Counted from the stretch's first letter, positions 16,842 to 25,743 are shown. The stretch is 32,835 nt of DNA from Bacteroidota bacterium (GCA_016868785.1 VGFS01000025.1:1-32835), one strand, 5' to 3'. Notes: generated by a model not told the origin, from the letters alone. Translations and numbers: made by a program.

Positions 16842-19495
16842 AAGGAAACTTGATAATTGATATGGGGAAGTATGGGCAGGAGGGAGAGTTGGGTAAGTTT
16901 ACGTTGGCCTTGATTGTCGTAGGCAAAGGTGATAAAGAAGGGGTTTTGACGGTTGTAGGCATTGTAGATTCCCAGAGACCAAGTCTCTTGAAATTGTTTG
17001 TGTTTCACAATGTATTGGGTGGAGATATCGAGTCTGTGGTTGTTGCGGGTGCGTGCGTTGTTGCGGTCGCCGTAGATGAAGATTTCCGCGAAGGGGTCGT
17101 TGGGGGTTGGTGACTGATAGACTCCGATGGGGAGGGTGTAGGCGAAGCCGGTGTTGAAAGTCCAACTGCCGCTAATGATTACATTGGGCGACAATTTATA
17201 GATCCCTACGAGATAGAAGTTATGTCGTCTATCGTAGCGAGAGGGAAAAATTTTTCCTTGGTTGAGTTCGGCAAATTGGCGGTTGTTGAACAGGAGGGAA
17301 TAGCTGGCCCATCCGGTGAGTTTTCCGGTGCGCTTTTCTAGCAGGCATTCTAATCCGTGGGCATTTCCTTTGCCTTGGGTGACGGTTTTTTCCCAGTTGA
17401 GGGCGCTGGTAATGTAGGCGGCATTATCGCGGTATTCCAGCAGGTTTTTGAATGATTTTTGGAAGTATTCAAAACTCCATTGATACTTGGTTGTTGTGAT
17501 GGTGTTACCTAGCGAGATTTGTTGGGCTTGTGCGGGTGCGAACTGGGCATTTGATGGAACCCACAAATCGGAGGGAAGTCCCATGGTGAGGTTGTTGAGC
17601 TGATGGAAAAACTGCACATTTTGGGAGGCTGCAGCTTTGATCCACATTTGTGGCGATAGGCGGTAGCGGTAATTAAACCGGGGTTCTGGTCGGATATAAA
17701 ACTGTTGATCTTCCAATCCGAAGTAGGAAATTCTGAAGCCGATATCGAGGTATCCCCATTTTGGGTGGTGAAATTCCAAGTTGGCAAAGGAGAAGATTTC
17801 GGGGGTAATGACTTTTTTGTCGTTGTATTGGTAGGTCCGAAACACCGAATCGAATTGTGTTTCGAGGGTTCTATCGCTGGGGGTGAAGGTATGTTGCACG
17901 TAGCCTCCGCCAATTTTGGCGGCCAGGTATTTTGACCATTGAATGTCGAATTTGGCATCGGCCGCTACATCGCGGAGTCCATTTGTTAGGTTGTAATTGG
18001 TAAAATTGTCTTTGTTTTTGTTGGGGTCGATTTTGTTTCTTAGTCGATAGTGGTAATCGTTGTGTTGGGTAAAGGCGTAATTGGTGTAGTGGGCTTTGGC
18101 GGTAAATCGGATCCGACGGTTGAAGAAGTATTGCCATTTGAGGCTGCCGAGTTGATTGCCCCAGAGGTTGCCTTGTTCTCTTTTTTGATAGACGCTGACT
18201 TCGTTGGATTCGCCGAAGGTTTTATCGATAAAGAAGGCGCGATCTCTGCCTTGGTATAGGGTGAGGGATAGGGTACTTTTCTCGCTGAAGCGGTGGTTTA
18301 ACTTTGCATTGACGTCCCAAAAGTTGTAGCGGTTGATGTTGTTGCTGTCTTTGAAAACGGCGTTGGCGACGGCTTGGGTGAGGAGGTCGAAGTTCGAGCG
18401 GCGGAAGGCCACGGCAAGGGTGGTGCGTTTTTTCCAGAGTGGACCTTGGATCATGGCCTTGCTGGTGAGGGCACCGAAGGTGAGGTTGCCGGACCACTGA
18501 TTTTCATGTCCATCCACGGATTGCACGGAAACCACGCTACTGAGTCGACCGCCATGTTCTGTGGAGAGAGTACCGCGGTTGAGTTGGGCACTTTTTACGA
18601 TGTCGCCATTGAAGATGCCGAAGATACCATAGAGGTGATAGGCGTTGAATACGGGAATATCATCGAGGAGGACGAGGTTTTGGTCCGCGGCTCCGCCGCG
18701 AACGTACATGCCGAGCATGCCTTCTGAGCCGCTGACAACCCCGGGATTGAGGCTGAGTGCACGCATCACATCGCCTTCTCCGAGCAGGGCGGGAATTTGT
18801 TGCAATCGGGCGGAGGACAAGCAAAATTGGTCTGACTGTCCGTGCACCACGGCCAATCGGCTTTGATTTTTATTGCCTTGGATGAGGGTGGTTTCGATGC
18901 GCTCGACGGTGGGTTTAAGCGGGGCAGTAATGAAGTAGTCTCTTTGTCCAAACAGGGTATCGAAATAGTGGTCGTACCCGGGATAATAAATCTGCAGATG
19001 TAGGGTATCGGAGGAGGGCTGTTGTTTTTCAGGGAGGGCGATTTTGAATATTCCAAATTCGTCTGTGTGTGTAAACAACTGAATTTCAGGTATTTGAACA
19101 ATGGCTTTTACCAGGCGTTCACCGGTATGATCTTGAATGACTCTTCCGGTGAGGAAGTGTTGTTTCGGGGTATTGGTGGGCGACCATTTTTTGAGAATGA
19201 GGGTGGTGCCTGAGGGTTGGTAATCGAGGCCATGTTGGTGTAAGAAATCGCGCAGGGCTTTATCGGCTTTTATATTTTGGTAGTGAACGTCGATGTTTTT
19301 TTGAACGGGCAGCAGTTGGTTGTTGTAGGCAAAATTGTATCCCGTTTGCTGGGTAAATTGACGCAAAACGGCTTTAAAATCGGTGCCGTAGTACTGAATA
19401 TCGACATAGCGGTTGAGTGCAGCCTCTTGGGCTTGGAGTGTTTTCGGCACGGTCCAAATCAAGAGCAATAGCGCTATGATGCGATGGCATTTCAA
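16838..19495 (-). CDS. TonB-dependent receptor with N-terminal STN and carboxypeptidase-like domains
   Basis: An 885-residue outer-membrane transporter. In order: signal peptide to about residue 22; an STN (secretin/TonB short N-terminal) domain at about 28-102; a carboxypeptidase-regulatory-like beta-sandwich at about 115-190 (FLTGRVIQDHTGERLVKAIVQ); a plug domain at about 225-345 (NPGVVSGSEGMLGMYVRGG, LVLLDDIPVFNAYHLYGIFG); and a 22-strand barrel to the C-terminus INYQVSF. It would take up a large ligand using TonB energy. STN domains often signal to a FecR anti-sigma factor, but no fecR or sigma gene is in the window. The start is TTG; an in-frame stop lies four codons upstream and no ATG is available. 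The DUF4249 gene follows with a four-base overlap. Confidence 0.93.
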   Translation of the reverse strand: MKCHRIIALLLLIWTVPKTLQAQEAALNRYVDIQYYGTDFKAVLRQFTQQTGYNFAYNNQLLPVQKNIDVHYQNIKADKALRDFLHQHGLDYQPSGTTLILKKWSPTNTPKQHFLTGRVIQDHTGERLVKAIVQIPEIQLFTHTDEFGIFKIALPEKQQPSSDTLHLQIYYPGYDHYFDTLFGQRDYFITAPLKPTVERIETTLIQGNKNQSRLAVVHGQSDQFCLSSARLQQIPALLGEGDVMRALSLNPGVVSGSEGMLGMYVRGGAADQNLVLLDDIPVFNAYHLYGIFGIFNGDIVKSAQLNRGTLSTEHGGRLSSVVSVQSVDGHENQWSGNLTFGALTSKAMIQGPLWKKRTTLAVAFRRSNFDLLTQAVANAVFKDSNNINRYNFWDVNAKLNHRFSEKSTLSLTLYQGRDRAFFIDKTFGESNEVSVYQKREQGNLWGNQLGSLKWQYFFNRRIRFTAKAHYTNYAFTQHNDYHYRLRNKIDPNKNKDNFTNYNLTNGLRDVAADAKFDIQWSKYLAAKIGGGYVQHTFTPSDRTLETQFDSVFRTYQYNDKKVITPEIFSFANLEFHHPKWGYLDIGFRISYFGLEDQQFYIRPEPRFNYRYRLSPQMWIKAAASQNVQFFHQLNNLTMGLPSDLWVPSNAQFAPAQAQQISLGNTITTTKYQWSFEYFQKSFKNLLEYRDNAAYITSALNWEKTVTQGKGNAHGLECLLEKRTGKLTGWASYSLLFNNRQFAELNQGKIFPSRYDRRHNFYLVGIYKLSPNVIISGSWTFNTGFAYTLPIGVYQSPTPNDPFAEIFIYGDRNNARTRNNHRLDISTQYIVKHKQFQETWSLGIYNAYNRQNPFFITFAYDNQGQRKLTQLSLLPILPHINYQVSF

Positions 19496-19560
19496 TGTAA
19501 ATAGACTTTATGATTTCAAAAGTGATTGGTTGGAATGTTGATTTGACTGTTGCTTCCATT

Positions 19561-19568
19561 CAAATATA
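19561..19568 (-). promoter_or_regulatory. -7 promoter box of TonB receptor operon
   Basis: Minus strand TATATTTG is a perfect TAnnTTTG, giving a leader of roughly 60 bases before the TTG at 19495. The 189-base gap 19496-19684 is the divergent regulatory region for this operon and the methyltransferase; I see no other element in it. Confidence 0.5.
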
Positions 19569-19653
19569 CGAGTATCACATAAAATCGGTGGATGTGGTGG
19601 ATACAATGGGGATGAACGGGGAGAATTTTCGGTTGAAATCGGAAAAGTTGCAG

Positions 19654-19661
19654 CATATTTG
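19654..19661 (+). promoter_or_regulatory. Probable -7 box of methyltransferase gene
   Basis: CATATTTG matches TAnnTTTG at all but the first fixed base and ends 23 bases before the ATG. A GGTTG about 18 bases upstream (19631-19635) could act as the -33 element. Confidence 0.4.
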
Positions 19662-19684
19662 AAGTTTCATCCAAATTCAGCGAT

Positions 19685-20482
19685 ATGTACGAGTTTCACG
19701 GCGACAAACGACGATACTTCGATATGACACACAAGGTAACGGTGGGCCATATTATCCCTTTTTTGAAGGACAATTGGTCGTTTCCGGCCGACATGCAGGT
19801 ATTGGAAATCGGCTGTGGCGAGGCGGGTGTGCTGAAGGCATTTACCGATTTGGGTTATGCTTGTACGGGTATTGAATTGGAGGAGAATCGCTTGGAATTT
19901 GCCCGAGAATTCATGCGTGAAGAGATGTTGGCGGGCAAGGTACAGTTCTTGAACAAGGATATTTACGATGTGGTTCCGGAAGAGGATTTGGGCACCAAGT
20001 TCGACCTCATCATATTGAAGGATGTGATTGAGCACATTCCGGACCAGGCGAGGTTTATGCCGCAGTTGCATCGATTCTTAAAGCCGGGTGGCAGGGTATT
20101 TTTTGCTTTTCCACCGTGGCAGATGCCTTATGGCGGACATCAGCAGGTGTTGCCACAAAAATGGGCGTCGAAGTTGCCCTACTATCATTTGTTGCCGGGC
20201 GCTCTGTATCCGGCGGCGTTAAAGTTGTTGGGTGTTCATCCGAACGGGATCAAAACGATGGAAGAAATTCGCAGCACGGGGATCAGCATTGAGCGATTCT
20301 TGCGGGTTTGTGGCGCGTCGGAATTCGGCATCAGCGGCAAGAAATTCTTCTTGTTCAACCCCATTTACCAGTACAAATTTGGGATCAAACCAAGGACCCA
20401 GTGGGGGGTAGTGTCGGCGATTCCCATTTTGCGGAATTTTGTCACGATGGGGGTGTATTACCTCACCGAATCGCGCAAATAA
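19685..20482 (+). CDS. Class I SAM-dependent methyltransferase
   Basis: A 265-residue methyltransferase of the Methyltransf_11/23 type. The SAM-binding motif I is VLEIGCGEAGVL (39-50), the acidic end of strand 2 is GIELEENRL, and the post-motif region is FDLIILKDVIEHIPD followed by LKPGGRVFFAFPPW. The C-terminal third (about 150-265), with HQQVLPQKWASKLPYYHLLPG, resembles Bacteroidota methyltransferases of unknown substrate. No partner gene hints at the acceptor; it stands alone between the divergent TonB receptor and the DUF6089 gene, and has its own probable promoter. Family confident, substrate unknown. Confidence 0.9.
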   Translation: MYEFHGDKRRYFDMTHKVTVGHIIPFLKDNWSFPADMQVLEIGCGEAGVLKAFTDLGYACTGIELEENRLEFAREFMREEMLAGKVQFLNKDIYDVVPEEDLGTKFDLIILKDVIEHIPDQARFMPQLHRFLKPGGRVFFAFPPWQMPYGGHQQVLPQKWASKLPYYHLLPGALYPAALKLLGVHPNGIKTMEEIRSTGISIERFLRVCGASEFGISGKKFFLFNPIYQYKFGIKPRTQWGVVSAIPILRNFVTMGVYYLTESRK

Positions 20483-20501
20483 ATTGTCATTTTGTGGTTG
20501 T

Positions 20502-20525
20502 AAATCCCTTTAGAATAGGGGATTT
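20502..20525 (+). terminator. Weak hairpin after methyltransferase gene
   Basis: AAATCCC and GGGATTT can pair around a 10-base loop, 20 bases after the methyltransferase stop. No T-run follows, so termination is only a possibility. Confidence 0.3.
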
Positions 20526-20570
20526 GGCGACTTGATGGGTGCATTTTTAGGAAAAGCAAGGTTTACCGCT

Positions 20571-20578
20571 TAAATTTG
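20571..20578 (+). promoter_or_regulatory. -7 promoter box of DUF6089-uppS-bamA operon
   Basis: TAAATTTG, a perfect TAnnTTTG, ends 15 bases before the ATG at 20594. Its presence also argues against starting the protein at the TTG at 20576, which lies inside the box. Confidence 0.6.
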
Positions 20579-20593
20579 CTAAAAACTGCATTC

Positions 20594-21580
20594 ATGAAAC
20601 ACTTGAAAATAACTTTGTTTGCCATCATTGCTATGGGCTCGGTAGCATCGGCTAGCGCTCAAGCAAAGAAGAAATTTAAGGGCAAGCCTATCGAGGCGGG
20701 TTTTACCTTGGGTGGATCAAATTACATGGGTGATTTGTCGAAGGGTGTAGCGATGAATGAAACCCATTTGATGGGCGGTCTCATTTGTCGATTCCACTAC
20801 AACGACTTCCTTACGCTTCGCGGAAATGCGGTATACGGACAGATCAGTGCCAACGACCAGAATTTCAAGGATGATATTGCTTTTACGCATACGGATTTGT
20901 CGGACAATCCCTTAGAAATTACTCGTGGGCAACGCAATTTGAATTTCAGAAGTGATATCGTAGAGTTCAGCGCCATTGGCGAATGGAACTTATTGGGATT
21001 CGAAGAATCTACCCGCAGCCGTCCTTACACGCCTTTCTTGTTTGCAGGTCTTGCTGTTTACAAGTTCAACCCAAAATCGCAGTTTCATTACATGGATGAT
21101 TTGAGAGATGCTACGGGTGCTTTGGTTCACAACACGCAGTTGCAACAGTTTGATGGACAGTGGATTGAGTTACAGACTTTGAGTACTGAGGGACAGGAAA
21201 CGACCAAGTTCAACGACCGCAAGCGATACAATTTGACGCAGGTTTCAATTCCGTTGGGGGTAGGTTTCAAGCAGCAGGTGGATGATTATTGGGCTTACGG
21301 TATTGAGTTTGGGATTCGCAAGACTTTCACTGATTATTTGGACGATGTGAGTATGGATTATGTAGACGATCAAATCGTGGGTGGTGCCAATGGGTATTTG
21401 GCTGCGGCGATGAAGGATAGAAGTTCTGAGCAGATCAATCCCAACACGGGGTTGCCATACGAGCGTTTTTACATGGGAAATCCTCGTGGATCTATGAAGG
21501 GCAGCGATTATTACATGTTCTTGAATTTTACGATCACGCGTAAAATCATGGGCGGTAAGACAGTTTGTTTCCAATTTTAA
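20594..21580 (+). CDS. DUF6089 family outer-membrane beta-barrel protein (first copy)
   Basis: A 328-residue exported protein with a signal peptide (MKHLKITLFAIIAMGSVASASAQ). The mature N-terminus IEAGFTLGGSNYMGDLS and later segments FTDYLDDVSMDYVD and YYMFLNFTITRKI fit DUF6089, a family usually encoded just ahead of uppS and bamA in Bacteroidota. Strand-rich sequence and terminal VCFQF suggest an outer-membrane barrel of 8-12 strands. Role unknown; the constant neighbourhood of bamA suggests a part in envelope assembly, which is inference. The frame extends 18 bases upstream to a TTG, but ATG 20594 gives the proper signal peptide and lies after the promoter box. Confidence 0.88.
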   Translation: MKHLKITLFAIIAMGSVASASAQAKKKFKGKPIEAGFTLGGSNYMGDLSKGVAMNETHLMGGLICRFHYNDFLTLRGNAVYGQISANDQNFKDDIAFTHTDLSDNPLEITRGQRNLNFRSDIVEFSAIGEWNLLGFEESTRSRPYTPFLFAGLAVYKFNPKSQFHYMDDLRDATGALVHNTQLQQFDGQWIELQTLSTEGQETTKFNDRKRYNLTQVSIPLGVGFKQQVDDYWAYGIEFGIRKTFTDYLDDVSMDYVDDQIVGGANGYLAAAMKDRSSEQINPNTGLPYERFYMGNPRGSMKGSDYYMFLNFTITRKIMGGKTVCFQF

Positions 21581-21582
21581 TT

Positions 21583-22401
21583 TTGAGACTACTTCACGGT
21601 GTTTTTTTGTCCATCGCGATGGTGATTATACCGTCGACTCTGGTTGCGCAGAAATATTTTTCAGGTCGCAACGAGTGGGGCTTGGCCGTGGGTATGAGCA
21701 ATTACTATGGCGATTTCAGCAGCGGGTTAAACACCAAGCATTTCAAGCCGTCTGGGGCGATTTATCAGAAGTACAATTTCAGCAGTTATTTTGGTTTACG
21801 TAACCAAGTTTCTTATTTGCAGATACAGGGCACCTCGGACGATGTGGTGGGTTTGCAATACCAGAATATCAATTTTCAATCGAAAGTGATAGAGGCGGCG
21901 AGCATGATGGAGTTCAATTTTCATGCGTTTGGCACGAACATCAACGATGGGTATACCACGCCTTATTTTTTGTTGGGGCTGTCGGGGTTTTGGTTTGATC
22001 CGCATCGGCTAGATAAGGGCGATGTGAATGTGCGGGATTTGCGTACTGAGCAGCAAAACAAGCGGTACAGTCAGATTCAGCCGGCGATACCCATTGGATT
22101 TGGGGTGAAGAGCATGGTGAGCAGCCGTCAGCATGCGGGCGGCATGATAGTGGGGTTTGAGGTGATTTTCAGGAAGACGTATACGGACTATTTGGACGAC
22201 ACGTATAAATCGTACGGTGATTACAAGACCATCAAGGATCAACAGGGTCAGGGAGCAGCGGATTGGTCGCAGTCCCAGGTGCTAGCCAATGGCAGTGTGG
22301 TGCCCAAGGGAACGATGCGGGGCGACACGCATTTAAAAGATTGGTATTATTTTGCGGGATTCACCTGTTCATATAGGTTTACTCCGCAAGTTTGTCGGTA
22401 A
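21583..22401 (+). CDS. DUF6089 family outer-membrane beta-barrel protein (second copy)
   Basis: A 272-residue paralogue of the preceding gene. Shared landmarks are the N-terminal EWGLAVGMSNYYGDFSSG, the RKTYTDYLDDTYKSYGD segment and a final WYYFAGFTCSYRF strand. The signal peptide is MRLLHGVFLSIAMVIIPSTLVAQ when read from the TTG at 21583, two bases after the upstream stop. The TTG at 21565 would add six residues inside the upstream gene, and the first ATG (21619) would cut the signal peptide, so I use 21583. Its stop codon is the first three bases of a TAAATTTG promoter-like box for uppS. Tandem duplication followed by divergence is the likely origin. Confidence 0.86.
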   Translation: MRLLHGVFLSIAMVIIPSTLVAQKYFSGRNEWGLAVGMSNYYGDFSSGLNTKHFKPSGAIYQKYNFSSYFGLRNQVSYLQIQGTSDDVVGLQYQNINFQSKVIEAASMMEFNFHAFGTNINDGYTTPYFLLGLSGFWFDPHRLDKGDVNVRDLRTEQQNKRYSQIQPAIPIGFGVKSMVSSRQHAGGMIVGFEVIFRKTYTDYLDDTYKSYGDYKTIKDQQGQGAADWSQSQVLANGSVVPKGTMRGDTHLKDWYYFAGFTCSYRFTPQVCR

Positions 22402-22406
22402 ATTTG
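22399..22406 (+). promoter_or_regulatory. Possible internal -7 box of uppS
   Basis: TAAATTTG fits TAnnTTTG exactly, ends seven bases before the uppS TTG and overlaps the stop of the second DUF6089 gene. It could give uppS-bamA a promoter of their own. Confidence 0.45.
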
Positions 22407-22413
22407 CAGGGCT

Positions 22414-23163
22414 TTGACGGATAGAATTGCGCAATATCAGATTGATTTACAGCGGATACCCCAGCATGTGGCTATCATCATGGACGGAAACGGCCGATGG
22501 GCGAAGCAGAAGGGGCATATGCGTATTTTTGGACACCGCCATGGTGTGAAGGCAGTGAGGGCGGCTATTGAGGCGGGCGCGGAGTTGGGGGTGAAATACC
22601 TGACGATGTATGCGTTTTCTGCGGAGAATTGGACGCGTCCTCAGCAGGAGGTATCGGCATTGATGGAGTTATTGGTGAGTACCATTGAGGACGAGTTGCC
22701 GACTTTGATGAAAAATAGAATTCGTTTGGAGACCATCGGAAACATCGAACAGTTGCCAGCGAAATGTCAGGTCCAGCTGACCAAAACCAAAGCGAAGACT
22801 GCAGAAAACGATAGACTTACCTTGGTATTGGCTTTGAGTTATAGTGGACGGTGGGACATTATCGAGGCGGTGAAAAAGGTGTCGAAGTTGGTAGAGGAGG
22901 GTGTTTTGAAGTCGGAAGACATCGACGAAAGTGAGTTGAATAAGGCATTGAGCACGGCGCAATATCCGCACCCTGATCTGTTGATTCGCAGCAGTGGGGA
23001 GCAGCGCATCAGTAATTTTTTGATGTGGGAAATCGCTTACAGTGAGTTGTATTTTACGCCCGTTTTGTGGCCAGACTTTACCAAAGACGATTTTTATCGA
23101 GCAATCGTCGATTATCAAGGTCGGGAACGCAGATTTGGCAAAACTAGTGAGCAAATTGCATAG
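22414..23163 (+). CDS. uppS: Isoprenyl transferase (undecaprenyl diphosphate synthase)
   Basis: A 249-residue cis-prenyltransferase that adds isopentenyl units to farnesyl diphosphate to make undecaprenyl diphosphate, the lipid carrier for peptidoglycan and surface glycans. The catalytic loop MDGNGRWAKQKG holds Asp24; GHRHGVKAVR and the late motif RSSGEQRISNFLMWEIAYSELYF bind diphosphate and Mg2+. The start must be TTG: an in-frame stop lies 15 bases upstream and no ATG precedes Met23, the Met of the catalytic loop. bamA begins three bases after the stop, in the same frame. Cytoplasmic enzyme at the inner membrane. Very high confidence. Confidence 0.96.
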   Translation: MTDRIAQYQIDLQRIPQHVAIIMDGNGRWAKQKGHMRIFGHRHGVKAVRAAIEAGAELGVKYLTMYAFSAENWTRPQQEVSALMELLVSTIEDELPTLMKNRIRLETIGNIEQLPAKCQVQLTKTKAKTAENDRLTLVLALSYSGRWDIIEAVKKVSKLVEEGVLKSEDIDESELNKALSTAQYPHPDLLIRSSGEQRISNFLMWEIAYSELYFTPVLWPDFTKDDFYRAIVDYQGRERRFGKTSEQIA

Positions 23164-23166
23164 GAA

Positions 23167-25743
23167 TTGAAAAGGTTTATCATCATAACATTGGCCTTAT
23201 GGCTCGCGAAAGGTTTGTTGGCTCAGGTTGGCACGGCCGACAGCTTTTATCGCAATGCGCCCATGGTCAATTATGACTTTGTGGAACCTGCGGAGTATAC
23301 CATCAAAAACATGTTGGTGACGGAGGTGAACGGCAAGCCCGTGCTGAAGTCGCAGGTGATTTTTTACTCGGGGTTATCGATCGGACAAAAAATCAAGGTC
23401 CCTGGCAGGGAGGTTTCCAAGGCCATCGAGAATTTGTGGAAGCAGGAGTATTTCAGCGACATTCAGGTGTTTTTTCAACCCACAGACGACGGTCAGGTGG
23501 TGGTTCAATTCCGGGTTCAGGAGCAGCCACGCTTGAATGGGCATCGCTTTTTGGGGTTGACCAACTCTCAGCAGAAGACGTTGAAAGAGGAGGTGGGCTT
23601 GCACAAGAACATGTACATCACGCCGAATTTGATCAATATCAGCAAGGAAAAGGTCATCAAGTATTACCAGGCCAAGGGGTATTACAATGTTCAGGTGGAT
23701 GTGAAGCGTTTGCAGGCATACAAGCGCGATGCCAAGGACAGTGCAATTGCGATGCCGGGCTATGAGAACTTTGATTTTGTGATCAACAAAGGGGCGAAGG
23801 TGAAGGTTCAGCAGTTTGTATTCTATGGAAATTCGGAATTAACGGATGATGACTTGCGTGCGAGCATCAAAAAGATCAAGGGAAAGCAGGGCAAGTGGCA
23901 GTTTTGGACGAAGTCTAAGTACATAGAGACGGAGTTTGACGAGGAGCGTCAGCACATCATCGACAAATATTTGAGCAAGGGTTACCGCGATGCGCGTATC
24001 ATGAACGACAGTGTGGTATTGATTTCTGACGATCGCATTGAGGTACATATTCGTTTGTTTGAGGGACATCAATATCGGTATCGCAACATTACGTGGAAGG
24101 GAAATTTGAAGTTCCGCAACGGTACTTTGGATACCATTTTGGGCATCAAATCGGGGGATTTGTTTAATCAGACTTTGTTGCGGGAGCGTTTGTTTGAGAA
24201 TCCTGGTGGGTTTGATGTGCAGACGTTGTACATGGACGATGGGTATTTGTTTTTCAACATGATGCCTGTGGAGGTGGGTGTGGTGAATGACAGCATCGAC
24301 ATGGAAATCCGCATCAGTGAGGGCAGCAGGGCCACGATTGGCAGTGTGCGTTGGTCTGGCAACACCAAGACTTCGGACCGAGTAATTCAGCGTGAAATTC
24401 GCACCAAGCCGGGCGATATTTTTTCTAAGAGTGATATTCAGAGAACGATGCGTGATTTGGGTGCGTTGGGTTTGTTTGATCCGGAGCAATTGGGTGTAAA
24501 TCCTAAGCCCAATCCCGAAGATGGAACGGTGGATATAGATTACACGGTGGCTGAGAAACCTTCTGACCAGATTGAATTGAGCGGTGGTTGGGGCGGAAAC
24601 GGATTCAGTACAACGCCTACGTTGATTGGAACGGCGGGCATTATGCTGAACAATTTCAGTCGCAAAAAATTGTTACACCCAGACCAGTGGAGTCCGGTTC
24701 CAACAGGGGATGGACAAAAGTTGAGTTTGCGTGCGCAGAGTAACGGTGCCACGTATCAGGGGTATACATTCTCATTCACGGAGCCTTGGTTTGGCGGCAA
24801 AAAACCCAATTCATTGAGCTTGAGTATTTTCCATACGGTGAATAGTTTCAACTGGAAGCAGCGCAACGATCCTACCCGACAATTCCTGATGAATACAGGG
24901 TTTACGGTGATGTATGGTGCTCGGTTGAAGTGGCCGGATGATTTCTTCAATATGCAATACGGGTTCTCATTCAATCAGTATCGCATGCAAAACATGGACG
25001 GTGGATTTTACGGATTTCCCAAGGGATTCAATGGTTTGAGTTATAACCCATCGTTCCAAATGAATATTACACGGAGTTCGGTAAGTGATCCCACCTATCC
25101 TACTTCGGGCAGTAGTTTTACGTTCCAGGTTCAGGCTACACCGCCGATTTCTTTGTTGTCGAACAAGAACTACTCGGAAATGAGCTTGAACGACAAGTAC
25201 AAGTGGGCTGAATTCCACAAGTGGAAGTTTGATGCGGAGTGGTACACGCCCATTTACAAGAAGACGGTGTTGATGGCCAAGGCGAGAATGGGCTTCTTGG
25301 GTTATTACAACAAGGACTTGGGTTTGACCTTCTTTGAGCGTTTCCAGGTGGGTGGTGCCGGTATTTTTGGTTTCAACATTGCGGCCACAGAAATTATCTC
25401 ACAGCGTGGTTACGACAACTACACCATATCGAGTAATGCGATGGGTGGACAGTCGGGCGCGCCGATTTTCAATAAATTCACGGTGGAGTTGCGTCAGGCC
25501 ATTACAACGGGTCAGGCAGCTACGGTGTACGTATTGGGATTTGCTGAGGCGGGAGATGCTTGGTCGAGCATGAGCAAGTACAATCCTTTCCAACTGAAGC
25601 GGGCTGCGGGTGTAGGTCTACGTTTGTTTATGCCGATGTTTGGATTGATTGGGTTGGATTGGGCTTACGGGTTTGATTACAAGCAGGTGCCAGCGAGTGG
25701 AAAGCCCACGCAGGTGCACTTCTTCATTGGTCAGCAGTTTTAA
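23167..25743 (+). CDS. bamA: Outer membrane protein assembly factor BamA (Omp85)
   Basis: An 858-residue Omp85 protein, the core of the machine that folds beta-barrels into the outer membrane. A signal peptide (to about residue 20) is followed by five POTRA domains (about 45-470; the fifth holds IGSVRWSGNTKTSDRVIQREI and GLFDPEQLGV) and a 16-strand barrel ending HFFIGQQF with a terminal Phe. POTRA 3 carries a Lys-rich insertion (KKIKGKQGKWQFWTKSK) of a type seen in Bacteroidota homologues. The start is TTG, one codon after the uppS stop in the same frame, and no ATG is available. The OmpH/Skp chaperone genes that commonly follow in this phylum are absent; a strong palindrome ends the unit instead. 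Confidence 0.95.
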   Translation: MKRFIIITLALWLAKGLLAQVGTADSFYRNAPMVNYDFVEPAEYTIKNMLVTEVNGKPVLKSQVIFYSGLSIGQKIKVPGREVSKAIENLWKQEYFSDIQVFFQPTDDGQVVVQFRVQEQPRLNGHRFLGLTNSQQKTLKEEVGLHKNMYITPNLINISKEKVIKYYQAKGYYNVQVDVKRLQAYKRDAKDSAIAMPGYENFDFVINKGAKVKVQQFVFYGNSELTDDDLRASIKKIKGKQGKWQFWTKSKYIETEFDEERQHIIDKYLSKGYRDARIMNDSVVLISDDRIEVHIRLFEGHQYRYRNITWKGNLKFRNGTLDTILGIKSGDLFNQTLLRERLFENPGGFDVQTLYMDDGYLFFNMMPVEVGVVNDSIDMEIRISEGSRATIGSVRWSGNTKTSDRVIQREIRTKPGDIFSKSDIQRTMRDLGALGLFDPEQLGVNPKPNPEDGTVDIDYTVAEKPSDQIELSGGWGGNGFSTTPTLIGTAGIMLNNFSRKKLLHPDQWSPVPTGDGQKLSLRAQSNGATYQGYTFSFTEPWFGGKKPNSLSLSIFHTVNSFNWKQRNDPTRQFLMNTGFTVMYGARLKWPDDFFNMQYGFSFNQYRMQNMDGGFYGFPKGFNGLSYNPSFQMNITRSSVSDPTYPTSGSSFTFQVQATPPISLLSNKNYSEMSLNDKYKWAEFHKWKFDAEWYTPIYKKTVLMAKARMGFLGYYNKDLGLTFFERFQVGGAGIFGFNIAATEIISQRGYDNYTISSNAMGGQSGAPIFNKFTVELRQAITTGQAATVYVLGFAEAGDAWSSMSKYNPFQLKRAAGVGLRLFMPMFGLIGLDWAYGFDYKQVPASGKPTQVHFFIGQQF

